A stretch of 64,000 bases of DNA from Nitrospinota bacterium. GTDB lineage: Bacteria; Nitrospinota_A; UBA7883; JACRGQ01. Below are positions 53,260 through 62,729 of the stretch, piece by piece (within the stretch, counting starts at the first letter, position 1; each line of letters begins with the position of its first letter). A program made the position numbers and the translations under genes. Location: assembly GCA_029881495.1 (NCBI GenBank), contig JAOUMJ010000014.1:1-64000 (forward strand), given 5' to 3'. A model generated the notes under the pieces. The model searched no databases, was not told where the DNA came from, and was given only the letters and a program-made list of their open reading frames with translations.

Positions 53260-54243
53260 TTATAGCCGTTTCAACGACGGCGTGCCGGGGCCAAACTTCA
53301 GCGGCGTCATTCCGCTCTCCCTGATGACCGTCTCGACCCCCTTTCTATTGGAAGGGTGGCAAAAAACGGCGAAACATCCCCCACCCCCCGCGCCGCATAT
53401 TTTCGGGTGGCTCCCTCCCTTTCGGAGTGTATGAAATACCTTTCCAAGCCTTTGCGGAATTACGGACGGCCCGAACTTCTCCCTTATCCGGTTCTCCCTG
53501 TCCATCAGCGATCCGACCTCTTCCCAATCCCTTTCCGAGAGCGCTCCTTCCATTTCCAGCGAATTCGCCGCTATCTCGCGAAATATTTTCCTTGCCTTGA
53601 AATCCCCCTCTACCCCTCTTTTAAACATTACCCAGTTGGCCTTACCCGAAACGCGGGACTCCCCCGAATAGGCCAGAACCAGCCTGCTGCAAAGCTCGCG
53701 CGAATCGACGTCAAGTTTCCTGTATGCCATCCCGCTCCCATCCATTACGACCCCGCTTACCCCCCCCTGCAAGGCGGCGATATAATCCTGCGTCCCGGTC
53801 GGGATCCCGAGATGGCGGGCTTCGAGGTTTTTGGCCATCTCCAATATCTGCAGTTTGTCCATCCTGCGGCCTGATATTTCGCAGAAGGTTCTGATAACCG
53901 CGATCAGGAGCGACGACGATCCCCCAAGCCCGGCCCCTGCGGGCGACATGCAATCCACGGCAAGCTCCCACCCGCCGGTAATTTCAGGGAAGCATTCATA
54001 CCCCCTGTGGAAAAGTGTCTTCGCTTTTTCGTCGACTCCCCTCTCCAGATGAAAAACCTTCCCCATGTGCCGGGCATTTACCGTCACTGCTCTGGAGCCA
54101 GGGATCTTCCTCGCCTCGACTGTCGCGTACAAATTGATGCCGATGTTTATGCAGACAGCCGGCGCGAAAAGCGCCGATAAGGGCCATATATCCAGTGTCC
54201 CTCCGGCCAGATCTATGCGCGTCGGCGTCCTTGCTGTTATCAT
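53260..54243 (-). CDS. GHMP kinase family protein
   Basis: The 327-residue protein has the three GHMP motifs: ARTPTRIDLAGGTLDIWP at the start, the ATP-binding SPAGAGLGGSSSL near residue 100, and the closing KICGAGGGGCF near 285. The N-terminal RIDLAGGTLD form is that of sugar kinases of the heptose-7-phosphate (HddA) and fucokinase type. No gmhA, gmhB or hddC gene is near, so the sugar is not settled. It diverges from the HD response regulator. Confidence 0.83.
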   Translation of the reverse strand: MITARTPTRIDLAGGTLDIWPLSALFAPAVCINIGINLYATVEARKIPGSRAVTVNARHMGKVFHLERGVDEKAKTLFHRGYECFPEITGGWELAVDCMSPAGAGLGGSSSLLIAVIRTFCEISGRRMDKLQILEMAKNLEARHLGIPTGTQDYIAALQGGVSGVVMDGSGMAYRKLDVDSRELCSRLVLAYSGESRVSGKANWVMFKRGVEGDFKARKIFREIAANSLEMEGALSERDWEEVGSLMDRENRIREKFGPSVIPQRLGKVFHTLRKGGSHPKICGAGGGGCFAVFCHPSNRKGVETVIRESGMTPLKFGPGTPSLKRL

Positions 54244-54289
54244 TTCCTCTATTATTGATAAGAATCCGCTTTCAGTCTATAGTTGTTAC

Positions 54290-55300
54290 ATGACAAATAA
54301 AATGCAACTTGACAGTTTAAAAGGCGCTCATATTCTAATTGTCGACGACCAGCAGGCAATCGCGCAAAAGCATCAAAAATTTCTGGCCGAATATGGGTGT
54401 GATTCGGACATTGCCGAGGACGGCAATACCGCTCTGGAGATGGTCAAGGGAAAATCTTACGACCTGATTATCGCCGACATAAATATTTCAGGGCTTGGCG
54501 GGATTGAATTGATCGGGAAACTGCGCAAAATAGACAAAATGCTCTATGTGATAATTATCACCGGAATGATGGAAACGGACTTGACCATCAAGGCTATCAA
54601 ATTCGGGGTTGTCGATTATCTCATCAAGCCGGTTCAGCAGGTCGATCTGGCGGACTCTGTAAAAAAGGCGCTCGAAAGAGGAAGGAGAGCCCCTGCCCCC
54701 GAGAAAACCATCGGAAGCGAAGAGATAGGATTCACCGAAAGCGCCTTCTATTCGGCCTCGCTTTTCATAGACGCAATAGAGTCGAAAACAAAATATTTCA
54801 ATAACTGGTCCGAGGCGGTCGCCGACCTATGCATGAAACTAGGCAAGGCGCTCAAGATGCAGGAAAACGATCTATGGAACCTCCGCTCCGCCGCGATCCT
54901 GCACGATATAGGAAACTACGATTTTGAGCACGGCCTGATAGAGAAAAAAACTCTCTCCAACGAGGAGAAAGAGATGCTTAAAAACCACACCCAAACATCC
55001 GCCAGCATCTCAACCAGCCTGAACGCCAGCGAGGAAGTAGCTGAAATTATCCGGCACCACCACGAGCGGTTTGACGGTCTCGGTTATCCCGACGGCCTGA
55101 AGGGGGATAGCATACCGCTTGGGTCGCGCATCCTTACTATCATCGATGCCTATGTGGCAATGCGCTCCGAACGACCATACCGGGCTAGCCTCGACAAGGA
55201 AACCGCCATTTCAGAACTCCGCAAACACTCCGGAGAGCAGTTTGATCCGGTGATCATCAAGAAATTCATAAAAATCCTGGAACGCGAAGGAGATGCCTGA
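54290..55300 (+). CDS. Response regulator with HD-GYP-like output domain
   Basis: The ATG at 54290 (another at 54302) starts a 336-residue protein. The receiver (about 15-130) keeps its phosphorylation residues: VDD at the start, LIIADINISG with the aspartate, and IKP. The output is an HD domain of HD-GYP layout: ILHDIGN near 205, IIRHHHERFDGLGYPDGLKG and IIDAYVAMRSERPYR. Two departures from active HD-GYP enzymes are HDIGN for HDIGK and NHTQTS where HPxxG is usual, so c-di-GMP hydrolysis is uncertain. The 3' end overlaps ppx by 8 bp. Confidence 0.88.
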   Translation: MTNKMQLDSLKGAHILIVDDQQAIAQKHQKFLAEYGCDSDIAEDGNTALEMVKGKSYDLIIADINISGLGGIELIGKLRKIDKMLYVIIITGMMETDLTIKAIKFGVVDYLIKPVQQVDLADSVKKALERGRRAPAPEKTIGSEEIGFTESAFYSASLFIDAIESKTKYFNNWSEAVADLCMKLGKALKMQENDLWNLRSAAILHDIGNYDFEHGLIEKKTLSNEEKEMLKNHTQTSASISTSLNASEEVAEIIRHHHERFDGLGYPDGLKGDSIPLGSRILTIIDAYVAMRSERPYRASLDKETAISELRKHSGEQFDPVIIKKFIKILEREGDA

Positions 55301-56255
55301 AAAGTTCTCAACTAGCGCGGCCAGATACGCCTCTCTTGACCTCGGTTCCAACACGATACGCCTTCTTGTCTCTGAATCCACCGCCAACGGTTTCCATACA
55401 GTATTGTCCTCCCAGATCATCACAAGGCTTGGAGAGGGGATGCACCGCACCGGAACCCTTTCGCCCGTCGCGATGGAACGCACCATCAAAGGGATCGAAT
55501 CCCTCCTGGCGGAGGCTGAAAGACTAAAACCGTTCCGTATCGCCGCGGTCGCGACCCACGCGGTGAGAAGCGCAAAGAACAGGGAAGAATTCGAAAACCT
55601 TTTCCGCAACCGCACGGGATTTCCCCTGTCGGTCATAGAATGGGAGAGCGAAGCGGGGCTCGCTCTAAAAGGGGTTGAATCCGCCATAAATAAAAGCGGA
55701 CCGATACTCCTTTTCGACATCGGCGGCGGAAGCACGGAATTCATATACCGCGACGCCGGAGGGGGGATAAGGTCGGTCGGCACGAACATCGGGGTCGTAA
55801 GGCTTACCGAAAGCTATATCAGGCACGCCCCTCTGGAGATGAGTGAATATAAGACTCTTGAATCGGAGTTGAAAAATGAGATCCGCGGGGTAAAGGAGAA
55901 ACTCGATATCAAGGACGCATTCACCCTCGTAGGTACAGCGGGAACCGTCACCTCCATAGCCGCGCTCCACCTCGGGATGGAAGAGTACGACCCGGACCGC
56001 ATTACCAATACCATCCTGCGTGACATGGATATAAGAAAGGTGCTCGAAGAGATAGGAAAAATGTCCCTTGAGGAGCGCGGGAAATTGAATCCCCTGAAGA
56101 GCGGGAGGGAGGATCTCGTGATCCCCGGAATCTGTATAATACTCTGCATAATGGATATCTTCGGCATCGACAAATTGACTGTGTGCGATTCCGGGCTGAG
56201 GGAAGGGGCTCTCCTTTCGCTGAAGGATTCAACACTGCCGGGGTACGACATATGA
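55293..56255 (+). CDS. ppx: Ppx/GppA phosphatase (exopolyphosphatase)
   Basis: The 320-residue protein is the short two-domain form of the Ppx/GppA family, with the ATP/phosphate loops SLDLGSNTIRLLVSE and FDIGGGSTEFIY, and VGTAGTVTSIAAL. It hydrolyses polyphosphate or pppGpp; the two cannot be told apart by eye. It overlaps both neighbours (8 bp upstream, ATGA downstream), placing it in a tightly coupled four-gene chain. Confidence 0.92.
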   Translation: MPEKFSTSAARYASLDLGSNTIRLLVSESTANGFHTVLSSQIITRLGEGMHRTGTLSPVAMERTIKGIESLLAEAERLKPFRIAAVATHAVRSAKNREEFENLFRNRTGFPLSVIEWESEAGLALKGVESAINKSGPILLFDIGGGSTEFIYRDAGGGIRSVGTNIGVVRLTESYIRHAPLEMSEYKTLESELKNEIRGVKEKLDIKDAFTLVGTAGTVTSIAALHLGMEEYDPDRITNTILRDMDIRKVLEEIGKMSLEERGKLNPLKSGREDLVIPGICIILCIMDIFGIDKLTVCDSGLREGALLSLKDSTLPGYDI

Positions 56256-57055
56256 GAATACTTTCGCTTCTCGTTCTCTCCCTCTTTCTCCCTGCTTTCG
56301 GCGATAGCCACTACTCGCATGTAGTCGAGGGGAACAAGGAATACGAAAAGGGTGATTACTCGAAAGCGGCGGAGGAGTATACCGAGGCGCTGAGATCGCG
56401 AAGCTCCGATGCCGCGAAATTCAATCTCGGCAACTCCCTTTACAAGGCCGGGGAACATGAAAAAGCGGCAAGTCTTTATTCGCAGGTTTCGAAATCCCCA
56501 GACAAATCTATCTCGGACAAGGCCCTCCTTAACTTCGGGCATTCAAGCTACTGGGCCGGAACCGCCAATATGAACGGCGGCGACCTTGAAAAGGCCGAGG
56601 TGAACCTCAAAAACGCCGCGGCAAGCTACAGGAAATCGCTCCTTGAAAATCCTGCCGATCTCACCGTCAAGAAATACCTTGAGCACACACTGGCGAAACT
56701 CAAGGAGCTTGAAAAGATGAAACAGGAAAATCAGGATAAAGAGAAACAGGATAAGGATAAAAAGAACGACGACAAGAACAAGGATGGAGAGGAAAAGGAG
56801 AAGAGCGAAAACCCGGAGGAAGAAAAGAGCGAGGAGCAGAAAAGCGAAGGGGAAGAGCAGAAAAAACAAAATAATCCTGATGAAGAAAAAGCGGACGCAA
56901 AACCTGAAAACGCCGATGAAGAGAAAAAAGAGGGTGAACTAAAGCCGGAAGAGATGGAGAGGATACTGAACGCCCTTGAACAGGACGAGAAGAAGGTGCA
57001 GACCGAAGTGAGACGAAAAAACATTGAAGAGAGATCGCTGGAAAAAGATTGGTGA
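56252..57055 (+). CDS. Secreted TPR protein with Lys/Glu-rich tail (BatC-like)
   Basis: The ATG at 56252 overlaps the ppx stop and starts a signal peptide (MRILSLLVLSLFLPAFG). Three or so TPR-type helix pairs follow (GNKEYEKGDYSKAAEEYTEAL, FNLGNSLYKAGEHEKAASLYSQV). The C-terminal third (about 150-235) is very rich in Lys, Glu and Asp (runs such as KQDKDKKNDDKNKDGEEKEK). The TPR-plus-charged-tail form resembles BatC and BatE of Bat operons, but no von Willebrand partners are near. Function unknown. Confidence 0.7.
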   Translation: MRILSLLVLSLFLPAFGDSHYSHVVEGNKEYEKGDYSKAAEEYTEALRSRSSDAAKFNLGNSLYKAGEHEKAASLYSQVSKSPDKSISDKALLNFGHSSYWAGTANMNGGDLEKAEVNLKNAAASYRKSLLENPADLTVKKYLEHTLAKLKELEKMKQENQDKEKQDKDKKNDDKNKDGEEKEKSENPEEEKSEEQKSEGEEQKKQNNPDEEKADAKPENADEEKKEGELKPEEMERILNALEQDEKKVQTEVRRKNIEERSLEKDW

Positions 57056-57951
57056 AAAATCTACAAGCTCGACTGGCAATAATCGGAGGTAGCCGCGCCT
57101 ACGACCTCCTCTCGAAGAGCTCTTTCGGCGAAAGGAGCGCAAGCATAACCCCCGATACACCTTTCGGAAAAAGCGCCCCCATTCATTTCTTCAGCGGCGT
57201 CGGATTCACATACGCATTCCTTTCGCGTCACGGCGAAAAATCCTACGAAGTCACCGCCCCGGATGTGAACTACCGCGCGAATATCTGGGCGCTAAAGGAA
57301 CTGGGAGTGGAGAGGATAGTTTCATGGTCGCAGCCTGGCGGGATAAACAGCGAGATGAAACCTGGGGATTTTGTCATCACAAGCGACATCATCGACCACA
57401 CAAAAACCCGTGACTCGACATTCTACGCAAGGACCGGCCTCGGATTCATAAGGATGGGTGAGCCGTTCTGCAGTGAGACAGCCGGCACGCTTCGGGCGGC
57501 TGTCGCGGCAACCGGCAATTCGTTTCATGACTCGGGGATCTACTGCTGTACTGAGGGACCAAGGCTTGAGACCCCGGCTGAAATACGGATGTTCAAATCG
57601 TGGGGAGCCGACCTCGTCGGAATGACCCTGGCGACCGAGGCGTTTTTGGCAAGGGAACTGGAGATCTGCTACGCCTCCATATGCATGATAAGCAACTTCG
57701 CCGAAGGGGTTACGCCAAGGAAATTCAAGGAAGGCGTCCTTTTTGAGGGGATGCTGAACGAGGCGGAAACAGAAAAGGTAGAACGCTCCATATCCCTTTT
57801 CCCTCAGATAATGGAAAACGCCCTTCAAAGGCTTACCCGGCTGAAACGGGGGTGCAAATGCGGCCTCTCCATGGAACGCTACCGCCGTTCGGGAAAGCTC
57901 TCCGGCGACCTCCTTTCGCACATCAGGGAATCTGTAAAAAAGAGTATCTGA
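57052..57951 (+). CDS. MTAP/PNP family purine nucleoside phosphorylase
   Basis: The GTG at 57052 sits in the stop of the preceding gene and gives a 299-residue protein. The family motifs are VNYRANIWALKELGVERI near residue 75, SQPGGINSEMKPGDFVI, GIYCCTEGPRLETPAEI and WGADLVGMTLATEAFLARELEICYA. It cleaves methylthioadenosine, methylthioinosine or inosine to base and pentose-1-phosphate; TEGPRLETPAE with GMT favours the S-methyl-5'-thioinosine/thioadenosine group. The cysteine-rich CKCG near the end is unusual. Confidence 0.88.
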   Translation: MKNLQARLAIIGGSRAYDLLSKSSFGERSASITPDTPFGKSAPIHFFSGVGFTYAFLSRHGEKSYEVTAPDVNYRANIWALKELGVERIVSWSQPGGINSEMKPGDFVITSDIIDHTKTRDSTFYARTGLGFIRMGEPFCSETAGTLRAAVAATGNSFHDSGIYCCTEGPRLETPAEIRMFKSWGADLVGMTLATEAFLARELEICYASICMISNFAEGVTPRKFKEGVLFEGMLNEAETEKVERSISLFPQIMENALQRLTRLKRGCKCGLSMERYRRSGKLSGDLLSHIRESVKKSI

Positions 57952-58143
57952 GCCATCCCCCCTTCAGGAGTGGACCAGGGAATCCAAAAAACTCCCCTGA
58001 TCTGATAAAATCGACCAAATCCCGGAAAATCGTCCGTCTAATTATAAATAAGGAAAAGATGATGATTTTTAACGATTTTTTAAGCATAAACGACACTCAG
58101 AGCGCTGTTTCAGCTAGAATAATCTCTTTTTACATTGGTGAAG

Positions 58144-58554
58144 ATGCAGAAAGACGATTTGGAAGGCTCAGTGGAACAGGATATCGACCTGGTATCGAAA
58201 ATATCGGACGGGGACGGGAAATCGTGGGAGCGATTCGTCCATTCCTATTCGGGTTGGGTGCTCTACAGGGCGAGAAAATGGTGCGAAAGCCACTGCCCCG
58301 TATCAATGGCGGAAGCCGGATGCGGCCTCCTCTCCATACACCGGAAGATGGAAGGCCACCCGTCCGCCTATCGACGGGAGGAGTGTGACGAAGGTATGGA
58401 TATCTATATCTGGATCTTTCAACAGCTTCAAAAGAGGGTCTCCCGGTATTCGGGGCGGAACAAAAGCCGTCTCTCCACCTTCGTTTGGCAAATACTCAAC
58501 TCAAGGGAATTGTATATCGATTGGCTTAGGTGGAGATATGGCAGAGTTATATAG
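58144..58554 (+). CDS. Sigma-70 region-2 polypeptide (first half of a split sigma factor)
   Basis: The 136-residue protein matches only region 2 of an ECF-type sigma factor. It has an N-terminal SDGDGKSWERFVHSYSGWVLYRARKW helix, ECDEGMDIYIWIFQQLQ in the place of the core-binding DAEDLVQEVF helix, and SRLSTFVWQILNSRELYIDWLRWRYGR in the place of the -10-recognition helix. The frame then stops. The next gene, overlapping by 17 bp in the +1 frame, continues with sigma region 4. ATG at 58144 is used; GTG at 58138 is possible. Confidence 0.65.
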   Translation: MQKDDLEGSVEQDIDLVSKISDGDGKSWERFVHSYSGWVLYRARKWCESHCPVSMAEAGCGLLSIHRKMEGHPSAYRREECDEGMDIYIWIFQQLQKRVSRYSGRNKSRLSTFVWQILNSRELYIDWLRWRYGRVI

Positions 58555-59125
58555 TCAAACCGCCTACGCGAGGCTCCCTTCGGAGATAAAAAAACTTTCG
58601 AAGGACGCGCAAACCGCCTGCATATCGCTACGGCTAAGGAAAACCGAAGAGCAGATCGCCAGGGAGACCGGAATTGATACCGAGCGCGTGACCGAACTGG
58701 CGGACGAGGTGAGGCGCACCCTTATCCTGAACGGCAAATACGACCTTATATCGGATCCTGTTTTCATTCCGCTCGACTCCGCAGAAGTGGAACCGTCGTC
58801 GAATGAGGGGGCCGGGCCTGAGGAAAAAATCGTACTTGGAAAATTCCTGAAAAAACTTGAAGAGTCGTTGCAGACTCTTCCCGTCGCGGAAAAGCAGCTG
58901 CTCCATCTCTTTTTCCAGCAGAGGATGAGCGCCCAGGAGATCGCAGGGTTCATGGGGAAACTTGGAAACGTCCGCGGAAAAAGCGAGGCGGAGGTCTTCG
59001 GCGACATCGAAAAAGCTGTCAGGAAACTGCTGTCATCTATCGAGGAATCTACCCCCTTGGGGCGCGGCACGCTGACCGTCAAGGGATTAAAAGAAATACT
59101 TCACGAAACGGGGGTGGAAGCATGA
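58538..59125 (+). CDS. Sigma-70 region-4 polypeptide (second half of a split sigma factor)
   Basis: The ATG at 58538 overlaps the region-2 gene. The 195-residue protein has a helix-turn-helix-like stretch (TEEQIARETGIDTERVTELADEVRRTLI, about 38-65) and a clear region 4 near 105-175: LEESLQTLPVAEKQLLHLFFQQRMSAQEIAGFMG followed by an RGKSEAEVFGDIEKAVRKLL recognition-type helix. Region 2 is absent. The 4-bp overlap with the next gene couples it to the anti-sigma candidate. GGAG sits only 2 nt before the ATG, so translation may rely on reinitiation or +1 frameshifting. Confidence 0.68.
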   Translation: MAELYSQTAYARLPSEIKKLSKDAQTACISLRLRKTEEQIARETGIDTERVTELADEVRRTLILNGKYDLISDPVFIPLDSAEVEPSSNEGAGPEEKIVLGKFLKKLEESLQTLPVAEKQLLHLFFQQRMSAQEIAGFMGKLGNVRGKSEAEVFGDIEKAVRKLLSSIEESTPLGRGTLTVKGLKEILHETGVEA

Positions 59126-59973
59126 ACCATCTCACCACCACCGAGATACTGCAGATCGTGGCAGGCGGAAAAGACGATTCTGGCCACCTCAAATCATGCA
59201 GTGTCTGCACCGCAAAAGCTGTAGGGATGGCGGAATTTCTTTCGGCGGCGAAGTATGCAAAACCTTTTGAAGGCGCAAGAGGGGCAAACTGTCTTTCCAT
59301 CGAGGAGATCGCCGAAGCGATGGATAGTTCAGGCGGTGAACCTTCACGCATGGAACATGTAAGAGAGTGCCCGCACTGTTTCCAGAATGCGGCATACTAT
59401 TTCACCGAATCCAACAGGATGGAAAAAGCGAGGGACAGGATCGCGCCGCGCCGTTTCGTGGACGCCGCGCTCGAAATAATCCCCCCGAAAGAAAACTCTG
59501 AAAACATATTGTCGTGGCTGAAACGCTGGGTGCTGATCCCCCTCCCGGCGTACGCCGCGGCAGTTTTATTGATCTCGTTCATGCTCTACACTCCGGAGAT
59601 GTCGCTTGTCCCCGGCTCCGGCGGAAAAGATTTCGTCATTTACAAAAAGACCAGCAATGAAATGCCTTATTTTTATTTTGGCGCCAAAGGGGAGAGAATC
59701 GGCTCTGCCGACGCCGAGATGATCACTTTCCTCGCCGGGGAAAACGTCCGGTTTAAATGGAAAGAAGTGGAAGGTGTTTCGGAATACTTTTTCGTTCTGC
59801 AGGATACGACCGATGTGGCACCGCGCACAGTGTATCAGCAGTCAACCATGAAGACCGATTTGGACGTTAAGCGCGGATACCTGAAAGCCGGCAGAAGCTA
59901 CCGCTGGATTACGGCCGGCGGCCTCCCGCCCGACAGCTACTTCGTCGGCGAAGCATCCTTCTCAGTGAAGTAA
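59122..59973 (+). CDS. Membrane anti-sigma-like protein with two HxxxCxxC motifs
   Basis: The 283-residue protein begins within the stop of the region-4 gene. Two zinc motifs of the ZAS type occur: HLKSCSVC (H22, C26, C29) and HVRECPHC (H79, C83, C86). A membrane helix at about 137-155 and a periplasmic part of beta-rich character (RFKWKEVEGVSEYFFVLQDT) follow. This layout is that of membrane anti-sigma factors that hold a sigma factor at the inner face until an outside signal arrives. A single motif is usual, so the second is a variation. It should bind the sigma factor encoded just upstream. Confidence 0.72.
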   Translation: MNHLTTTEILQIVAGGKDDSGHLKSCSVCTAKAVGMAEFLSAAKYAKPFEGARGANCLSIEEIAEAMDSSGGEPSRMEHVRECPHCFQNAAYYFTESNRMEKARDRIAPRRFVDAALEIIPPKENSENILSWLKRWVLIPLPAYAAAVLLISFMLYTPEMSLVPGSGGKDFVIYKKTSNEMPYFYFGAKGERIGSADAEMITFLAGENVRFKWKEVEGVSEYFFVLQDTTDVAPRTVYQQSTMKTDLDVKRGYLKAGRSYRWITAGGLPPDSYFVGEASFSVK

Positions 59974-60090
59974 GCCTCCACGTAAAGAGTTTCAGGCATT
60001 CAAACATAACCCTGCAACTTTGAATCGCCCTTTCGACTGCCGAAAAGGCCTTGTTGATTGTTCTATTGAATACTAGAGTTCTTAAGCACT

Positions 60091-62493
60091 CTAATCCACG
60101 TGGACTTTTTTTCTGCCGGAGAGGAGCGCTTTCATATCAGCGGCGGGGATCGGCTTGCTGAGGTAGTATCCCTGGATCATGTCGCATCCCGCTTCACGCA
60201 AAAGCTCATACTGTTCCTTCGTCTCCACCCCTTCGGCAACGACTTTCAGGTTCAGGCTGTGACCCATGGAGATGATAGCCATTATTATCTTCGCCTCGTC
60301 TTTGCTCCTTGCGATATCATCCACGAACACCTTGTCGATCTTCAGAGTATCGACGGGGAATTTTTTCAGGTAGGCAAATGACGAATAGCCGGTCCCGAAA
60401 TCGTCTATCGAAATACTTATCCCCATATCCTTCAATTTCGCCAGGATAGATATCGCGCTGTCGACGTCATGCATAACCATGCTCTCCGTGATCTCAAGTT
60501 CCAGTCTTTCCGGGGGGAATTCCGTTTCGTTCAATATCTCCTTTATCTTCTGCGCAATGTTCGGCCCCCTGAACTGTCTGGCTGAAAGGTTCGACGCCAT
60601 CATTATCGGCCCCAACCCGGAATCGATCCACGATTTACCAGTAACGCAGGATGACCTCAATACATCGTCGCCAATCCTGACTATAAGGCCGGTATCTTCG
60701 GCAACTTGCATAAAGGATACCGGATACATCACCCCGACTGTCGGATGGTTCCATCTGACAAGCGATTCGACCCCCGATATTTTCCCGCTTTTTATATCGA
60801 GCTTCGGCTGGTAATGCACCATCAACTGATTTTCATCAAGTGCTATGCGAAGGTCTTTTTCAATATTCATTTTGTGGATGGCCAACTCGTTCATCTCTGA
60901 AGCGAAAAACTGGTATCTGTTCTTCCCCTCGCTTTTCGCGCGGGCCATCGCGATATCACTGTTCTGCAACAGATCCTCCGCCCGCTCGCCATCGGCTGGA
61001 AAAAGCGTGATGCCGAGGCTCGCCGTCATGTGCACTTTATCGGCACCGATAGAGAAAGGTTTTTCGAAAACCTCTATCAATTTCCTGGCAACGTTTGCCG
61101 CGTGCCCCAGGTTGTGAACGTCTTCAAGGATCAACGCGAACTCATCACCGCCAAACCGTGAAACGGTGTCAACCCCTCGCAGTCTTTCCGAAATCCGCTT
61201 TCCGGCTTCCTGCAAAAGAATATCGCCAGCGGCGTGCCCCATGCTTTCGTTTATTTTCCGGAAATTATCTATCCCCACAATGACAAGCGCAAATGAAGCA
61301 TCGTTCTCCTTGCCAAAAGCGATGGACTGGGCCAATCGATCCATCAGAAGGGTTCTATTTGGCAATCCGGTAAGGGCGTCATAGTTCGTTCTGTACTTCA
61401 GCTCCTGCTGGCTTTTTTTCACTTCCGACATATCATGGAAAACGGCGATATACTTTTCGACATTGCCGAAGTCATCATTAACGGCAGTAATTGACAGCAG
61501 CTCGGGGTATGCTTCACCGTTTTTCCGGCGGTTCCAAATCTCCCCGCTCCATGAGCCTGTGGTTATGAGATCTTTCCACATTATCTCGTAAAATTTTCTT
61601 GGATGCCTGTCCGAACGCAAAATGTTGGGCTTTTTCCCGATGACCTCCTCTTTGGGGAAACCGGTTATCCTTGTGAACGAGGGGTTCACCGTAAGGATGC
61701 TCGCGTTCGCATCGGTGATCATCACCCCCTCCAGCGCTTTTTCGAAAACCTTGTCCGCGAGTTTGAACTGATCCTCCGACGCCTTCTGCGATGTAATGTC
61801 ATGAACAATGCCTATCAACCTTTCAGGCTTTCCGCCATCATCGCAATATATCTGCCCCTGTGCGAAAACCGTCGCCACATTTCCATCGAGACGCGCGAGG
61901 CGATGCACGAGCTTGTATTGCCCACCCCCCTTGATCGCGTTGTCGATGGCATCCTGCACCTTTTGCCTGTCGTCTGGATAGATGGATTCCATAAAAAGCC
62001 TGTAGGTGGCCTTAACCTCTTTTGCGGTATATCCGAAAATTACATACGCTTCATCCGACCATGCAACATCCCCCGATGATATCTCCAACTCCCAGCTCCC
62101 CACATGGGCGATTGACTGCGCCTTTACAAGTATCTCTTCGCTCTTTTTAAGCGCCTCCTCGGCTTTTTTCCTTGATGTGATGTCTAAGCAGTAAACGTAT
62201 GTGAAATCCTTATTCTCAACCGGAGTAAACGTAAGCGAAAAATACTTGTCTTTTGCAGATATCTCCAATTCGCGCGCCTCTCCTGTTCGCTTTGCGTCCA
62301 GAACCGATTCATCCCACCTGTCGGGGATCCTGCCGCCAATGCCGATACCAACCGAATCTAGAAAAGGTTTTGCCGACTTATTGGCAAAATCTATCACACC
62401 CCCGGAATTCACGCGGAAGACTGGATTTGGATTCTCGTATGGAAACCTGGCTAGAAGGTTCAGCTCATCCGCGCTCAATTTACCGCTGTTCAT
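60091..62493 (-). CDS. PAS-GGDEF-EAL protein, possible bifunctional c-di-GMP enzyme
   Basis: The 800-residue protein has three PAS-type domains (about 10-115, 120-240, 250-370), a GGDEF domain with intact FGGDEFALI near 460, and an EAL domain (about 540-795). The EAL motif reads ESL and keeps the catalytic glutamate; DDFGTGYSS and EGVET are intact, so both activities are possible. No membrane segment is seen, so it should sense intracellular signals. It is the only GGDEF or EAL gene here. It converges with the anti-sigma gene. Confidence 0.9.
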   Translation of the reverse strand: MNSGKLSADELNLLARFPYENPNPVFRVNSGGVIDFANKSAKPFLDSVGIGIGGRIPDRWDESVLDAKRTGEARELEISAKDKYFSLTFTPVENKDFTYVYCLDITSRKKAEEALKKSEEILVKAQSIAHVGSWELEISSGDVAWSDEAYVIFGYTAKEVKATYRLFMESIYPDDRQKVQDAIDNAIKGGGQYKLVHRLARLDGNVATVFAQGQIYCDDGGKPERLIGIVHDITSQKASEDQFKLADKVFEKALEGVMITDANASILTVNPSFTRITGFPKEEVIGKKPNILRSDRHPRKFYEIMWKDLITTGSWSGEIWNRRKNGEAYPELLSITAVNDDFGNVEKYIAVFHDMSEVKKSQQELKYRTNYDALTGLPNRTLLMDRLAQSIAFGKENDASFALVIVGIDNFRKINESMGHAAGDILLQEAGKRISERLRGVDTVSRFGGDEFALILEDVHNLGHAANVARKLIEVFEKPFSIGADKVHMTASLGITLFPADGERAEDLLQNSDIAMARAKSEGKNRYQFFASEMNELAIHKMNIEKDLRIALDENQLMVHYQPKLDIKSGKISGVESLVRWNHPTVGVMYPVSFMQVAEDTGLIVRIGDDVLRSSCVTGKSWIDSGLGPIMMASNLSARQFRGPNIAQKIKEILNETEFPPERLELEITESMVMHDVDSAISILAKLKDMGISISIDDFGTGYSSFAYLKKFPVDTLKIDKVFVDDIARSKDEAKIIMAIISMGHSLNLKVVAEGVETKEQYELLREAGCDMIQGYYLSKPIPAADMKALLSGRKKVHVD

Positions 62494-62729
62494 ATTTCCA
62501 TTTTACCTTTTACTTTTGCAAATGGTCGGCTTCCAATGATATTTGAATTTTCAAGTTACTTCCCCGCAACAGGTAAATATCGCCATGCATCGGTTTTCAG
62601 TTATATATTTTACTAGTCAAAACGGGATTTCTGAAATCGCTTTGATTCGTTTCACTCTTTTGACGGGACACCGGAACGCAAACTGTAACAGGAGGGGAGT
62701 GAAAACCGGCGAATCCCCGCGATCCCAAT

